A stretch of DNA of 64,000 bases from Cheiracanthium punctorium (GCA_038373885.1 JAWZYV010000674.1:296061-360060); one strand, 5' to 3'. Numbered from the stretch's first letter, positions 23,679-35,076 are shown. The notes: generated by a model from the sequence alone, not told the origin. Numbers and translations are program-made.

Positions 23679-25229
23679 CACTGCTCAAAACAATTAAAGG
23701 ATATTGTAAGTTTTATATAAAATAAAGATATAAGCGAATTTTATTTATTTTATTTTATTTTTTTTTTTTGCCGAAAATGGAAGAAGAGAATCACAAATGC
23801 AAATTTTTCTGATTTTCAAACTGTGGAGTATGCTAATTTTGAGTTCGACGTCAAAAACGTCGCTTCAGCGGCAGCGAATGAAATTGGACTTTCAACTGAA
23901 TAAAAGACAATGAAGACAAGGATGATCGGCATTCAGTGACTGCTTTGTTTCGATGAGTACGATGTCTCAGCGAAGTCATTTAACCAATTCAGAAGCTTGG
24001 AGAGATGTCGGCAGGTTAGAAGGGGGCTAAACTCAAGCCGAAGTAGCGCAAGCCATTGGAGTGTCACAAAGTGTGATTTCCAGGATCTGGAACCGGTTTA
24101 TGGGGAATGGAAGTGCAGGCCGAAGACCAGGGCAAGGTCGTAGACGGGCAAAAACGCCCAATGGAGATCGTTATTTAGTGTTAACGGCTCGGAGACACCG
24201 GAATATGAACGCTACTCTTCTCCAACAACACCTTCGCTCAGCTACTGGCACCACGGTTTCAACTCAGACTGTCCGAAACCGGCTCCATGGTGTAGGTCTG
24301 TATGCTCGCCGACCGATGGTATGTGTTAGACTAACATCAAGGCATCGTCGCGACCGCAGGGAGTGGGCAACAGAGCATGTGAACTGAAGAGAAATGAATG
24401 GAGCAATGTTCTTTTTTCTGACGAGTCCCGTTTTTCAGTTCATCCTGATAATAGGCTTATTTTCATCTGGAGGGACCGTGGCAGTAGGAATAATCCTGCG
24501 TTCGTGCACGAAAGTGTCAGCTTTGGCGGTGGTAGAGTGTTGGTGTATGGTGGCATCTCCATTGACGGGCGCAGAGACCTCTACATCATTCGAGATGGAC
24601 CTCTGACTGGTCACCGATATAGGGATGAGATCCTCAGACCTATTGTAGTCCCTTACGCTGCAGCAATCGGAGATGACTTCATTTTAATGGACGATAACTG
24701 CAGGCCACATCGTGCTAACCTGGTGGAGGATTTCCTTTTCGAGGAAGGAATCGTACGAATGGAATGGCCAGCGTGTTCTCCAGACATGAATCAAATAGAG
24801 CACGTTTGGGACGCTCTAGGAAGACGAGTTGCTGGCCGCCAACCACCCCCACAAACTCTCCAAGAACTGGAAAGAGCTCTTCTGGAAGAGTGGGACAGAA
24901 TACCCCAACTCGTGATTAATAGCCTCATTGACTCCATGCCTCAAAGGTGTTCAACGTTGCTGGCCGTCCGTGGAAACCATACCCCCTACAGAAAATGATT
25001 TCCTTTGAAGAAAACACCTTTTCTTATTCTTTTTTCTCATATGTACAAATTGTGTTTTACAAATTTTCTACACAAATGCGCATTAAAATGCATTTTTTTC
25101 TGCCAAACATGTGTAATTTATTCTCATATAACCTACTACGCTTGTCGATCATGTATCAATCAGCTAAAAAGTTTCCCAGCCACAAGATCCACCTAAAACC
25201 GCAATATCCTTGAATTGTTTTGAGCAGTG
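23679..25229 (+). mobile_element. Tc1-like transposon 1
   Basis: Inverted ends begin CACTGCTCAAAACAATT on both sides and match at 27 of about 28 positions. They are flanked by TA dinucleotides (23677-23678 and 25230-25231), the Tc1/mariner target duplication. Total length 1,551 bp. It encodes one broken transposase. Confidence 0.92.
23953..24998 (+). pseudogene. Tc1-like transposase, one nonsense codon and one frameshift
   Basis: From ATG at 23953 the frame reads MSTMSQRSHLTNSEAWRDVG and meets TAA at 24028-24030, where the family would have a sense codon. It then continues through the helix-turn-helix and GRPR-like region (RRPGQGRRRAKTPNGDRYLV), and stops at 24385-24387 after WATEHVN. The downstream frame, shifted by one base, carries FSDESRF, LMDDNCRPH and QIEHVW. 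The second Asp and the Glu are separated by 34 residues, so the DD34E triad is intact. The protein ends TPYRK at 24998. One base lost near 24385 explains the shift. Confidence 0.9.
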
Positions 25230-25231
25230 TA

Positions 25232-26171
25232 TATGGTTACACTTAAATTTAGAGAAACATTTTGCTTTATTGAACATTTTGTTTTGATCAAATGATATTT
25301 TTGATGTTAGCTATTGTGATAAGAAATTTCTATATACCTGTTGTACTTACATGACTGAAATTTTATGAAGGAAAACACTTTTATACACTATAATACGCTA
25401 TGCGAGTATTTATATTAAAAACAGTGTAAGTAAAAATTTACCTGTTTTTTTTCCCAACTCTTTAAATGCAAGGCATCCAAGGTTATCGTGAACCAACAAG
25501 ATTTCACCGTTGAAATAGTGTTATTAAAATAACTATTCCTAACGCTGATATCTCGTTAGTCTTCTGGAACAGTTTAAAAATACCAATTAAACTTTTTGGA
25601 AAGCTGTTCAACAATGAGGAACAGGAAAAAAATTGTATCTTAAAAGGGTACTTCACACGTACGTAATTCATCAAATGGAACTGACCGTTGCACAATGTAT
25701 TCAAGATATGCGAAAAGACAATGAGGATGGGTTGCTGGTTGCTATAACTTAATGTGTACCCATAAACGCGCCACTTCCGTTTTAATGAAACTCGCCAATT
25801 TTCAAAGCATCTAACTGGAGCCGTCTCTAGCGCGGCAGCAGACCCTCCCTACCACACCACTAATATTAACTTCACGTTTCATAAACATTTTATGCTCATA
25901 ATATAAGTATGTATGTGTTTGTGTGTGTGTGTGTGTTGTGATTATTCAGATTAAAATTTGCCGAAATAATTGTTTTATTAAATTTTATTATATTAGTGTA
26001 GTTTAGCTTTTGGGAGAAGTTGTGATCTTCGTTTATCTCATTTGTTCTGGAAAATGAAGTGATTCTTATTTTATGTTTGTAAGGAATTTGAATATAATTA
26101 CACACTATTCATTTAGACCAAAAGTAGCTTATAATAATTTATCAAATATATGCGAACAAAAGAGTCTGAAT
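25232..26171. other. AT-rich DNA with a (GT)n microsatellite
   Basis: A GT repeat of about 20 bp lies near 25916-25936. Nothing else recognised. Confidence 0.4.
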
Positions 26172-26179
26172 ATTGGATA

Positions 26180-27807
26180 ATCAAGGCTGAAGGGTGAATG
26201 TCCTGGGTTCGGATCCCATCGCGGAACGAGACGCTGGGCAGGCCGGATTAAAGTGCTCTCTGGCGATTTGGCGTGCAGTCAGACTCCTTTAGCAAGAGTC
26301 GTTTCTCCCGCTGTTACACACTACACGCAAGGGGTTGCCGCCCGCATGAAATTTTATCTCGCAGCTATTTACAGTTTTCTTGTTACCTTTTTATTTTTTC
26401 TTAATGTTTTACTTCTTTCCCTTGTCTTGCCTTTAACATTGGAAAAAAAAAAAAAAAGAGAAAATGTCATTGACAATACAAGAAATTTCCAGATTTCACC
26501 GTTCAATTTTTTTTTTTTTTCCCTGTCTTTATACATAGACAATGTTTTGACTGGTGTTGATAAGTGATTTTTAAGAGATATTAAACTTTAAAATTGGAAC
26601 ACATTTTAAGAAAGGCTGATCTATGCAAACGAAATAGTTTTTCTGCTCTTTGCGATTTATAAATAGAGCGCTCAGCGTTGATTTACGCTGAGGCCTGTGG
26701 GGTGATTATGGATTGATGCAATTTATGGGATCTGCATCAGTTATTTTTCATCAATTTTTCATTTCAAATAATTGCATTGCCTCCGCACTTTAGCATTGAA
26801 AGACTAAAGTTAGGAAGCAACGCTGGGCGCATAAGGGGACTAGTCAATTTAAACATTGTAAAGTAGAGAGCCTGCAGGTCATGACTTGTAAAGTTCATTT
26901 GCATGTAAACTACATCTATTTTCATTTGTGTATTACATGAAGTGTGCTTTAAAAAAATTACAAGCAAAAAATATTCATTAGAAAAGTGTGTTTAAAATAT
27001 CGGTTCTCCATCCTCTAAACCTAGCTGTGGGAATTTTCGATTAGAATAGAACGACCTCAGAATTGCTAACATTAAGATACTGTATAGGATAATTTAGGAT
27101 TTTGTTTGTTTAAAAAGAAACATACAAAATATAGCAATTTTAAACCCAAAGTAAGGGGGAAATAAGAACGAATGAATTTTAAAAGAACAGATAATTAAGA
27201 CAAAAAAATTAAAAAAATTATAATGCAATATATGGGATCTACATCAATTATATTTCATTAATTCATTTCAAATGATTGAGTTTCTCATTTTTCCGATTAT
27301 TTAAAAACAGTCAAAAGCTCAGGTGATGCCCCCCTCCATCACAGATCTACAGGGAGGGCACAAGGGTACGTGAATTGAACGGTGAAATCTGGAAATTTCT
27401 TGTATTGTCAATGACATTTTATCTTTTTTTTTCCAATGTTAAAGGCAAGACAAGGGAAAGAAGTAAAACATTAAGAAAAAATAAAAAGATAACAAGAAAA
27501 CTGTAAATAGCTGCGAGATAAAATTTCATGCGGGCGGCAACCCCTAGCGTGCAGTGTGTAACAGCGGGAGAAACGACTCTTGCCAAAGGAGTCTGACTGC
27601 ACGCCAAATCGCCAGAGAGCACTTTAATCCGGCCTGCCCAGCGTCTCGTCATCGCGGAGCTGTCGATCTAACAGTCTGGAATTATGGACGGTTTTCTCCA
27701 GATGTAACAAGAATACGCGTTAGAACACCTTAGAAAGTCCTCTGACTAAGGCGCCCCCCATCCTAGACAGATCGCCAATGTGTAGCGTTGCCTTAACCAA
27801 ACAAACC
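26180..27807 (+). repeat. tRNA-derived SINE interrupted by a foldback transposon
   Basis: A box B GGTTCGGATCCC lies at about 26206-26217. The body resumes at 27650 with CATCGCGGAGCTGTCGATCT and runs through the CTCCAGATGTAACAAGAATA and GTGTAGCGTTGCC blocks. The 8-mer attggata flanks the whole unit (26172-26179 and 27808-27815). The copy is 5'-truncated. Confidence 0.8.
26226..27649. mobile_element. Long-TIR foldback element (Mutator-like), nested in a SINE
   Basis: It starts ACGAGACGCTGGGCAGGCCG and ends with the exact reverse complement. Terminal repeats of about 280 bp (26226-26508 and 27373-27649) are close to identical. A perfect 9-bp target duplication, catcgcgga, lies at 26217-26225 and 27650-27658. 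Long TIRs and a 9-bp duplication are characteristic of Mutator-like elements. The roughly 860-bp centre encodes nothing recognisable and holds a diverged direct repeat of about 65 bp (near 26710-26775 and 27219-27285, core TGGGATCTRCATCARTTAT). Confidence 0.88.
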
Positions 27808-27841
27808 ATTGGATAGTGAAACGTTTCCAGGGGGGTGGAGG

Positions 27842-27907
27842 CAGTGGTGCAGCGAGGGGTTTATATCATGCCCCAGGCGGCAGATATATATGCTCACTAC
27901 GTCACTG
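27842..27907. mobile_element. Very short hAT-type MITE
   Basis: The ends are CAGTGGTGCAGCGAG and, reverse-complemented, CAGTGACGTAGTGAG, only 66 bp apart. Flanks ggtggagg and gctggggg match at 6 of 8 positions. Confidence 0.4.
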
Positions 27908-28106
27908 GCTGGGGGGCGATAAGCATGACAAAACATTTTACTATAAATGGGTAATTCCCCCCCCTCCCCCACTCATTTTTAATGATGCACCCATGTTTAA
28001 CCGATTTGCGCTCATCATTGGAAAGATGCAAAGGCGAAGACTGCACTTTTTGACAAGCACTGATTCTTAGCTGAGCAGTGACGAAACTAGAAGAGGCATC
28101 TGTCCC

Positions 28107-28195
28107 CGGGCGCAGCATATACAAGGGACGCTATATTTTCTAGCTACCATTGTTTTCTATTCTGGCAAAGAGGGGCGCAAAAGCTTCAGTTCCGG
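28107..28195 (+). repeat. Fragment of a dispersed GC-rich repeat
   Basis: It matches 21178-21290 over the CGGGCGCAGCAT and GGGGCGCAAAA blocks. A hAT-like start CAGTGACGAAACTAG lies just upstream at about 28076. Confidence 0.45.
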
Positions 28196-28456
28196 ACACT
28201 AAAAACTCCATTTACGCTTCTGCAGCATACGTTTTTGAATGTTCCGCTGAGGCCCAGCGACTGGGCTAGTGCTATCTGAGGGAAGGGGCATTTAAAGACC
28301 CATACTGAGAAGTAACATTTGTCAAAGAAGGATAGTATTCTCGGTTGCATCTTTTCAATAATGAGAGCGAACAAGTTAAACATGGAAACACCGTTAAATG
28401 CTAATATGCATATGATATATTATCATAAACTCGCTTAAACAAAAGTCGAATAAATA

Positions 28457-28539
28457 GTACGCACGTTTTGGGTAGTACAAAAGGTTCAACCACCCTCCTA
28501 CAAAGGGTGGACCCTTTGTACTACCCGAAACGTGTGTAC
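28457..28539. repeat. 83-nt inverted repeat carrying CGAAACGTGTGTAC
   Basis: The left arm starts GTACGCACGTTTTGGGTAGT and the right arm, reverse-complemented, starts GTACACACGTTTCGGGTAGT. They pair over about 38 nt with a few mismatches and a short loop. The motif CGAAACGTG(T/C)GTA also occurs on the minus strand at about 43324-43336, and a variant at 3880. Confidence 0.6.
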
Positions 28540-28943
28540 AATTCTTCCGTGAAACTTAGATAAGTCGAATATTTGGTCGATTCCTAGAATTTTTTTTTAT
28601 TTATCGCTTTTTTCTTTGAGAATATATATTATTCGGAATTTCTAGATATTTCGATGTTTTGGTTTGCACCTTTCTGTATCATTATGCTATACCATAGTAA
28701 TCTATTTTTTCACTAAAAAGAGGCAACTCACAACTTGAAAGTTTATTAGATCTATCTTATGCCCCTTGGAGGACGGGGTAAATTACTTAGAAGAAAATGA
28801 CGGCCTTTCAGGAAAAACTGCCCCATATTTGCGTATCGAATAGGATAAACTCACTCCATAGGCAGCCTGAAAATTGATGCGAGGTAACTTGTTATCATGT
28901 GTACCCATATTATATTCGTCCCCAAATTGGATTAAGCTTATTT

Positions 28944-29182
28944 GTTTGTGTGTGATTATGGCAACGCTACACTAGGGCGATCTGCCAATGATGAGGGGTG
29001 CCTTGGTAAAAGGACTTTCTGTGGGGTTCTAACGCGTATTCAAGTTACATCTGGAGAAAACTTACCAAAACTCCAGACCGTTAGATCAACAGCCGCGCGA
29101 TGGGACCCGAACTCGGGACCTTCACACTTCGGCCGTCTACCATTTTCAGTGGCATAACCATTGTGCCATGGTGAGGCTTTTT
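28944..29182 (-). repeat. tRNA-derived SINE, full length
   Basis: On the minus strand box A is TGGCACAATGGTTATG and box B is GTTCGGGTCCC, followed by the family body and the GTGTAGCGTTGCC tail. The 8-mer gcttattt flanks it (28936-28943 and 29183-29190). It is the cleanest tRNA-like head in the window, about 75 nt from ACCATGG to CATCGCGCGG. Confidence 0.88.
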
Positions 29183-29450
29183 GCTTATTTAACCTAAAAT
29201 GAAATAAATCTTAATGTTCTTATAATAGTCTGGGTTGTTCTGGAACTCATCGTGTACAGTTTGTCGTAAAAGAATCACAAATGACGTTGGATAGGCGGTA
29301 ATTAAATGGAATGATTTAATAACTTTTTTATTTGTTTGCTGTGTTGGTAATTACTTCACAATAGGCGCATAACAGCACGTATAATCTTTTTCTGGCTAGT
29401 ACGGAGATACCTATATCGTTCGCTCCAGTTTCCATGAATACAGGTAACAG

Positions 29451-29674
29451 GTTATCTTGGACACCTCATATTAAAATAGACAAGCAAGTTTTTATTTTGT
29501 TCTACAAACCATAAAAAATTTATTTGTACTTCGTATAAATAATCTCAATTTATATAGCCAGAACGTTATCTTGCACACCTCAGATTAAAACAGATAAGAA
29601 AGTTTTTATTTTCTTCTTCAAACGCTTAAAATATTTCTGTACTTCCCGTAAATAATATCAATTAATATAGCCAC
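29451..29674. repeat. Two-unit direct repeat of about 120 bp
   Basis: GTTATCTTGGACACCTCA at 29451 and GTTATCTTGCACACCTCA at 29575 begin two diverged copies that continue through AAGTTTTTATTTT and end at TATATAGCCA. Purpose unknown. Confidence 0.7.
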
Positions 29675-29954
29675 ATCCGCGAGAATATTGCAGTTCGAAT
29701 ATTGCAACTGTTTCTCCTTCCGCGATGTTGACGCGGCTGGGAATTTGAAAGACATCTGGGGTATATGTGTCTGTGTCAGGTTTTTTCCACGTACGTCAAG
29801 CGATAAGTGAAGAGTAAATCAAAATAATGTAAAGAAAAAACCCTACATGAAACCCATTCGCGTACTTTCTATTTTTGACTGTTATATGAAAATACTGGCC
29901 TATGGCTTTATTTCTAACAAATTAAGCGCAGTAGCCCTAATTTGTTTTATTTTA

Positions 29955-31420
29955 AACTAGTTGAAGTACCCGTCGTTGACGGGTTAGTGCTGAATGCAAA
30001 TTTCTAAAAAGCAAGAACTTTCGTCAGCATTCTAGGAGTACACAGAATGGATGTAGTATGTTGCCAAAGTAAAGAAAGCGAAGTTATAATTTTTATGTAT
30101 TGTTAAAATATTACAGGTTAGAGAGTAACTAAGTAATATCATTTCATTCGTAATTATGTGATGCGCGAACGAATATTTCCGCATATTGAAATAATTTTCG
30201 CAAAATCTCAAAATCTAATCAACATTTTTGAAAAATTGGAAGCTCAGAATTTAAGTTGAGTGACAACCTATCATGTCACCAAATTTCGTTTCATTCCCTG
30301 CAGTCTTTATTTCGTAATGCTGGGACAAACATTTCAGCATTTTAAAACGATTTTCACAAAATCTCAAAATGTAATCAAAATATTTTTTAAATTCTCTCAA
30401 CACCTATAAATTAAGATTAGCAACTACCTATCATATCACCAAATTTCGTATTAGTCGTTATTACGCGATGCTTGAAGAAATATAACCCCATTTGGGAGAA
30501 TTTTCAATAAATCTCAAAATCTAATGAAAATGTTTAAAAAATTGGACACCTATACTTTATGTTGAGCAACAACCTATCATGTGACCAAATTTCATACCAT
30601 TCGCTTTAGTCGTTATTACGTAATGCGTGAACAAAAATTCATTCAGTTTTAAACGATTTTCGCAAAATCCCAAAATCTGATCGATTTTTTTTTTAGATGC
30701 TTATAGTTTAAGGTGACCACCTATCATTTCACCAAATACCATTTTTTCACCTTTGCAGTTATTACGTGATGTGCGAACAGAAATTTACTCAGTTTGAAAC
30801 AATTTTCGCAAAATCTCAAAATCTAATCAAGATTTTAAAAAAATTCGACGACCAATTTTTTAAGTTGAGTGATTACCTATCATGATACTCAATTTCATTT
30901 CATTCACTTCAGTCATTTTTACGTGATGCTCGAACACAATTTTAAGGAGTTTGGAACGATTGTCGCAAAATCTGAAAATCTAATCAAGATTTTTTTTAAA
31001 TACGCTGCCTAATGTTTAAGTTGAGTGGCCACCAATGATGATACCAAATTTCATTTCAATCGCTTCAGTCGTTTTTACGTGATGTTCGAACACGAATTTA
31101 CGCAGTTTGAAACGATTTTCGCAAAATCTGAAAATCTAATCAAGATTTTTTAAAAATTCGACGCCTATGTTTTAATTTGAGTGACCACCTATCGTGACAC
31201 CAAATTTCATATCAGTCGTTTCAGTCGTTTTTACGTGATGCTTAAACAAAAAAAGCGTCTCGGACAGAATGACAGAATGACAGAACGACAGAACGACAGA
31301 CGGACAAACTTTTTTTTGAGGGTCGCATCGGATTCCCGGGTGCTTGAAACGGATAGAAATCGCAAAATTTTTGAATTCCAAGAAATGTACAGACAAAAGT
31401 CTAATTTTATTTATATAGAT
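29955..31420. repeat. Tandem array of about 153-bp units with hairpin and GACAGA tract
   Basis: A small perfect hairpin (ACCCGTC-GTT-GACGGGT, 29968-29984) is followed by at least seven diverged units. Anchors of the type TTTTCGCAAAATCTCAAAAT fall near 30194, 30350, 30499, 30655, 30801, 30956 and 31111, giving steps of 146-157 bp. Each unit also holds CCTATCATGTCACCAAATTT and ATTACGTGATG. The array ends in (GACAGAAC)n at 31263-31309 and a tail to about 31420. It encodes nothing. The mix of stem-loop and tandem repeats recalls Helentron/DINE-type elements, but class is inferred only. Confidence 0.75.
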
Positions 31421-31530
31421 TTTAGCATTAATTACCTAATTTTTAATTTATATCATAAAGATTTAATTTATATTTAATTTACATTAATTAATATTTAATT
31501 TATATTATAAAATTAAGAAAGCTTTTGTTT

Positions 31531-31606
31531 AGGGATGGATGCGAGACGAGACAAAGTTTTTAGGCTGTTTTGCGAGACGCCTATTTTTCGTCTCGCGTCC
31601 ATCCCT
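31531..31606. mobile_element. Minimal foldback element, AGGGATGG family, member C (76 bp)
   Basis: The ends AGGGATGGATGCGAGACGAG and, reverse-complemented, AGGGATGGACGCGAGACGAA lie 76 bp apart. Flanking 10-mers gcttttgttt and acttttgttt match at 9 of 10. There is almost nothing between the inverted ends. Confidence 0.8.
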
Positions 31607-31616
31607 ACTTTTGTTT

Positions 31617-33284
31617 TACCGCTGTTATATCTAATGTAATAAGATTATTGTCAATAGAAATTGTTATGAAGGCTGTTAAAATTTTTAATTTAATCTAAAA
31701 TTAAAAAGAAAAGAGGTAGAGGAGCTCAGCTCCCATTCAAATTAACCCCTGGCTGGCCTTCGTTTTATACTCCCTCTAACATATTTCTGCACCCCAATTT
31801 GGTAGATTTTAAAAGGGGCTAAACGTAGAAAAAAATCTTCAAATATGCTTTCAGAAAAATTTTATCAAAATCGTAAAAAAAATATAAATTATGAAACTTT
31901 TAACAATAAAATTCATAATTCTGTAGATAGGCCCTCTTATACAGTGTGGGGGTTTCACTGTTCGTGTAGTGAACATTTTTATGGTATACTGAAATCGTTG
32001 GTATTATTTTAGTTTTTAGTACTAAAATATTTCAAAGCACAATGTGAACTCTTCCTTCCCCCCCCCCCCCAAAAAAAAAGGAATCTTAGCAGTGACGCTG
32101 CCTTTGGGGACACGGAATTTATATCCCCTAACACTTCTGCACAGTATAAATGTAAAATAATATTATTCAATCATAATAATGAAATTTTACGCAAACAATG
32201 CAAAATATATACAGGCCCATTACCGCCAAATAGTGCTGGTCCGGTACATTTTAAACAGTACCACGCTGTTAACTTTTCTGTGTATGCTATTGACACATGG
32301 CACTTCTCCATTGCTAGTTATGTACTGGCGCATATACATTTTTCAGATACTGGTATTCCAGTGACTTTCTGTCGCCGGCAGTGTACTTTGCTCCCAACAT
32401 ACGGCACTTTGCCAGCACGACCAGAACCCTGCCGTTATTTTGCGGGCAGTAGTGTGTTTGCTGGGGAGCATATAAATTTTCAATATAAAGTGTAATTTAT
32501 TTTTAACTCACTAATATGTTTTTGTATTGAACTACTTAAAATAACGATTTTTTTCTTATTATCTTCTAGTTTTTTTCATTATATTTAAATATAGACATAT
32601 GTATTTTTAAATTTTTTTAAATTCATATCTAATTACTCATTACTATTAATCCTAAACTTATTGCCAGTTTTTGAATAAACACGATAATTAGACTAAACAG
32701 AAAATTTACTTTCACTGTTAAACGGCTTACACTTTTGCAGTTTCAAATGGGAAATTTATGGATATATTTAAATATTTATAAATATGTTTTTGTAGAAATG
32801 TTTTAAATCTTTGGTTCATTTTATCCAAGTAAAAAATTCTTCTAAACTTTGTGATGTCCAAGTCTTGTTTCTGATCCAGTTTCTCCTGTTCTGACCCCCC
32901 AAAAGTCCCTTTGAAGTGCGCAAAAAAATTCCATGATTGAAAGACGAGGCATATTCCAGTGGTACACAAAAGTGATTCGATATAATCAAGTATCACCAAT
33001 ATGAAATTGCAATTGCTGGGTTATACTCAGAGCTATGATGATGTTTATTTAGTGTTAATCATAAAAAGTGAAATGTAGTACAAGACTTTTTAATATGTAC
33101 TTATCCGTACACATTAAAAAAAAATTTAATTTTAATACTCGTTTTTAGACATAAATTAGATATAAAAAGGAGTGAAACAATTTTAAAATATTTTTAACAT
33201 AAATTAGCGTTTATACTTCTGACAATTTACTTACAGTAAGAGAATACAAAAGACTATTACAAAAGACATTAGAGAATACAAAGG
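31617..33284. other. AT-rich DNA with one dispersed-repeat copy
   Basis: About 32207-32465 (minus) is a GC-richer copy of the CCAGCAAACACAC repeat seen at 18369. The remainder, including a C/A homopolymer junction near 32060, has no recognised feature. Confidence 0.35.
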
Positions 33285-33296
33285 TTTCTCGTTGTT

Positions 33297-33572
33297 GTTG
33301 CTGTTGTGTTGGTACAAGTATTCGGATTTTTGTGCTTGGTCACGAGGAACCACTTCTAAATTCACGTCAAAGAAACGACAAACACAAGGGGAGAAAATGC
33401 CTTGGGTAAGGACTTTTCTTGATATCTAGCGCGTATTCACGTTACATCTGGAGAAAACCGCCCAAAACTCCAGACCGCAAGACCGACGGCCCCGCGAAAG
33501 GACAGAACCCTGTTCCTCCACTTGAACCATCTCCCAATGCCAGTGGCTTTAACCACTGTGCTACACATTGGC
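33297..33572 (-). repeat. tRNA-derived SINE with 12-bp target duplication
   Basis: On the minus strand box A is TAGCACAGTGGTTAAAGC and the body includes GTCTGGAGTTTTGGGCGG and CTCCAGATGTAACGTGAATA. The 12-mer tttctcgttgtt flanks it (33285-33296 and 33573-33584). The A-rich tail region is longer than in other copies and includes a CAACAA-type repeat. Confidence 0.82.
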
Positions 33573-33909
33573 TTTCTCGTTGTTCTTGCTTGGATTTCAT
33601 CAATCAGTCCATTCCCAGAAATTCCAAAATATAACTTCAAATCTTTAGAATAAAATTAATTCAAACTGATGTTCGAAAATGCTCAACTGCTGTTCGAAAT
33701 GTCTGTATTAGTATTAGCAAATAACAATGAAATTCATTACAACTTAAAAGTGCTGTTTTACTATTCATGGATTACTATATTATTAAAAATGCAAATAAGC
33801 ACTAAATTTTGAAAATAAGATTAAGTAAGTCATTAAATACGGTAAAAAAATGAGCGCATAGAACGCGCAATGTAAAGGTGTAGGGTTGGTGAAAGTGTTT
33901 TTTTTTTTT

Positions 33910-33978
33910 GTTTTTTTTTGAAGTGGGCCTTAAAATTGAGTTGTGCCTCGGCCCTCTCAGGAGCTAAATCCGCCACTG
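33910..33978 (-). repeat. hAT-like terminal fragment
   Basis: Reverse-complemented it begins CAGTGGCGGATTTAGCTCCT, a typical hAT end. The element is truncated and carries no gene. Confidence 0.45.
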
Positions 33979-34003
33979 AAAATGTCGCTTTTGTTTATAT
34001 ATA

Positions 34004-34843
34004 TGTTACGGCCAAAGCCCGAAGTTCGGCCAGTTCGCGATTTGGCTGGCCGATTCGCGTTTTGGCCAAGAGGTTTGGCCAAAGTCCGAAGTACTTGCAC
34101 AATCAATATTGTATATTCTACTTTGGCTGGCCATTTCGCGAAGTGGATGGGAATCCTTGGCCAAAGCCCGAAGTGATAATGGTAGACTGAGCGGTATCTA
34201 TTTTCCTTTGCAAAAAGTTTAATATTTTTTGAAGCGATATTTCGGGAGACAATGTGATCAGGGATCTCTAGCATTAGGTCTATAGAGCAGAAAAAGACTA
34301 AGCATACCCCTTTAAAGGTAGTTGAAAAATGGAGTACTCAATTTGCCTTTGTATTCATACGTAACGCATTTGTTCAAGCTATAATTCGTCATTTTGAAGG
34401 GCGCAAATCCGATATTCTTCGCACTATCTCGTCGTTTCAGCGTATACGCTCACTGAATAATTTCTATTATACTTTAATATGAGAACAGAATAACACGAGA
34501 TCCTATTTTAATACATTACAAGCTTATTTTTAACTCAGAGATGTCACTTATATTTGAACTCGTTTCTAAAATAATTGTACTTTTAAAAAAAAGAAAAAAA
34601 AACAGTACACAGAAGTGCTCATTTCTAAATACTTCATTTCTAACAGTGTGTAAAAAAATCTGCTCTTGATTTCTTTCTTCCTACTTTGGCCAATCGCCCC
34701 AAGCCACTTCGCGAATCAGCCGGCCAAAGGCCGAAATCAAGAAAAGATCGGACATTGGCCGGTAAGTTTACAGCTACGTTGGCCAAAACGCGAATTGACC
34801 AGCCAGTTCGCGAACAGGCCGATTTCGGCCTTTGGCCGTAACA
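34004..34843. mobile_element. Non-autonomous element with TGTTACGG...CCGTAACA ends
   Basis: Both ends read TGTTACGGCCAAAG inward, followed by many TTTGGCC, CGCGAA and GCCCGAAG motifs that extend the inverted termini to about 170 bp. The element is flanked by tata on each side (possibly tatata). The first eight bases and target preference match the Ginger-like element at 55718-58201. The 840-bp sequence has no transposase. The interior is plain AT-rich DNA. Confidence 0.75.
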
Positions 34844-35076
34844 TATATACATTTAAGAAAGTTGGGATGGAAATGATGAATTATATTGACACTATTACGG
34901 TAATTTGTTATAAAACAAAGATCACCAAAGTAGTTAGAAATTATCACTTTATGCCAGGGGCGGCAAGTAGGGGCGCGGTCGCAGCCCCAAATTTAATAAA
35001 AAATTTATTATTCCATATTCTAGATTTTAATACATCAAACCTGGCACCCCCAAAATGAAAAACTGAAATGTCGCTC

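Noticed and set aside
28960..29170. A genuine tRNA gene
   Set aside because: Box A and B are present, but the cloverleaf arms do not pair and the unit continues into a repeat body with target duplications. It is a SINE.
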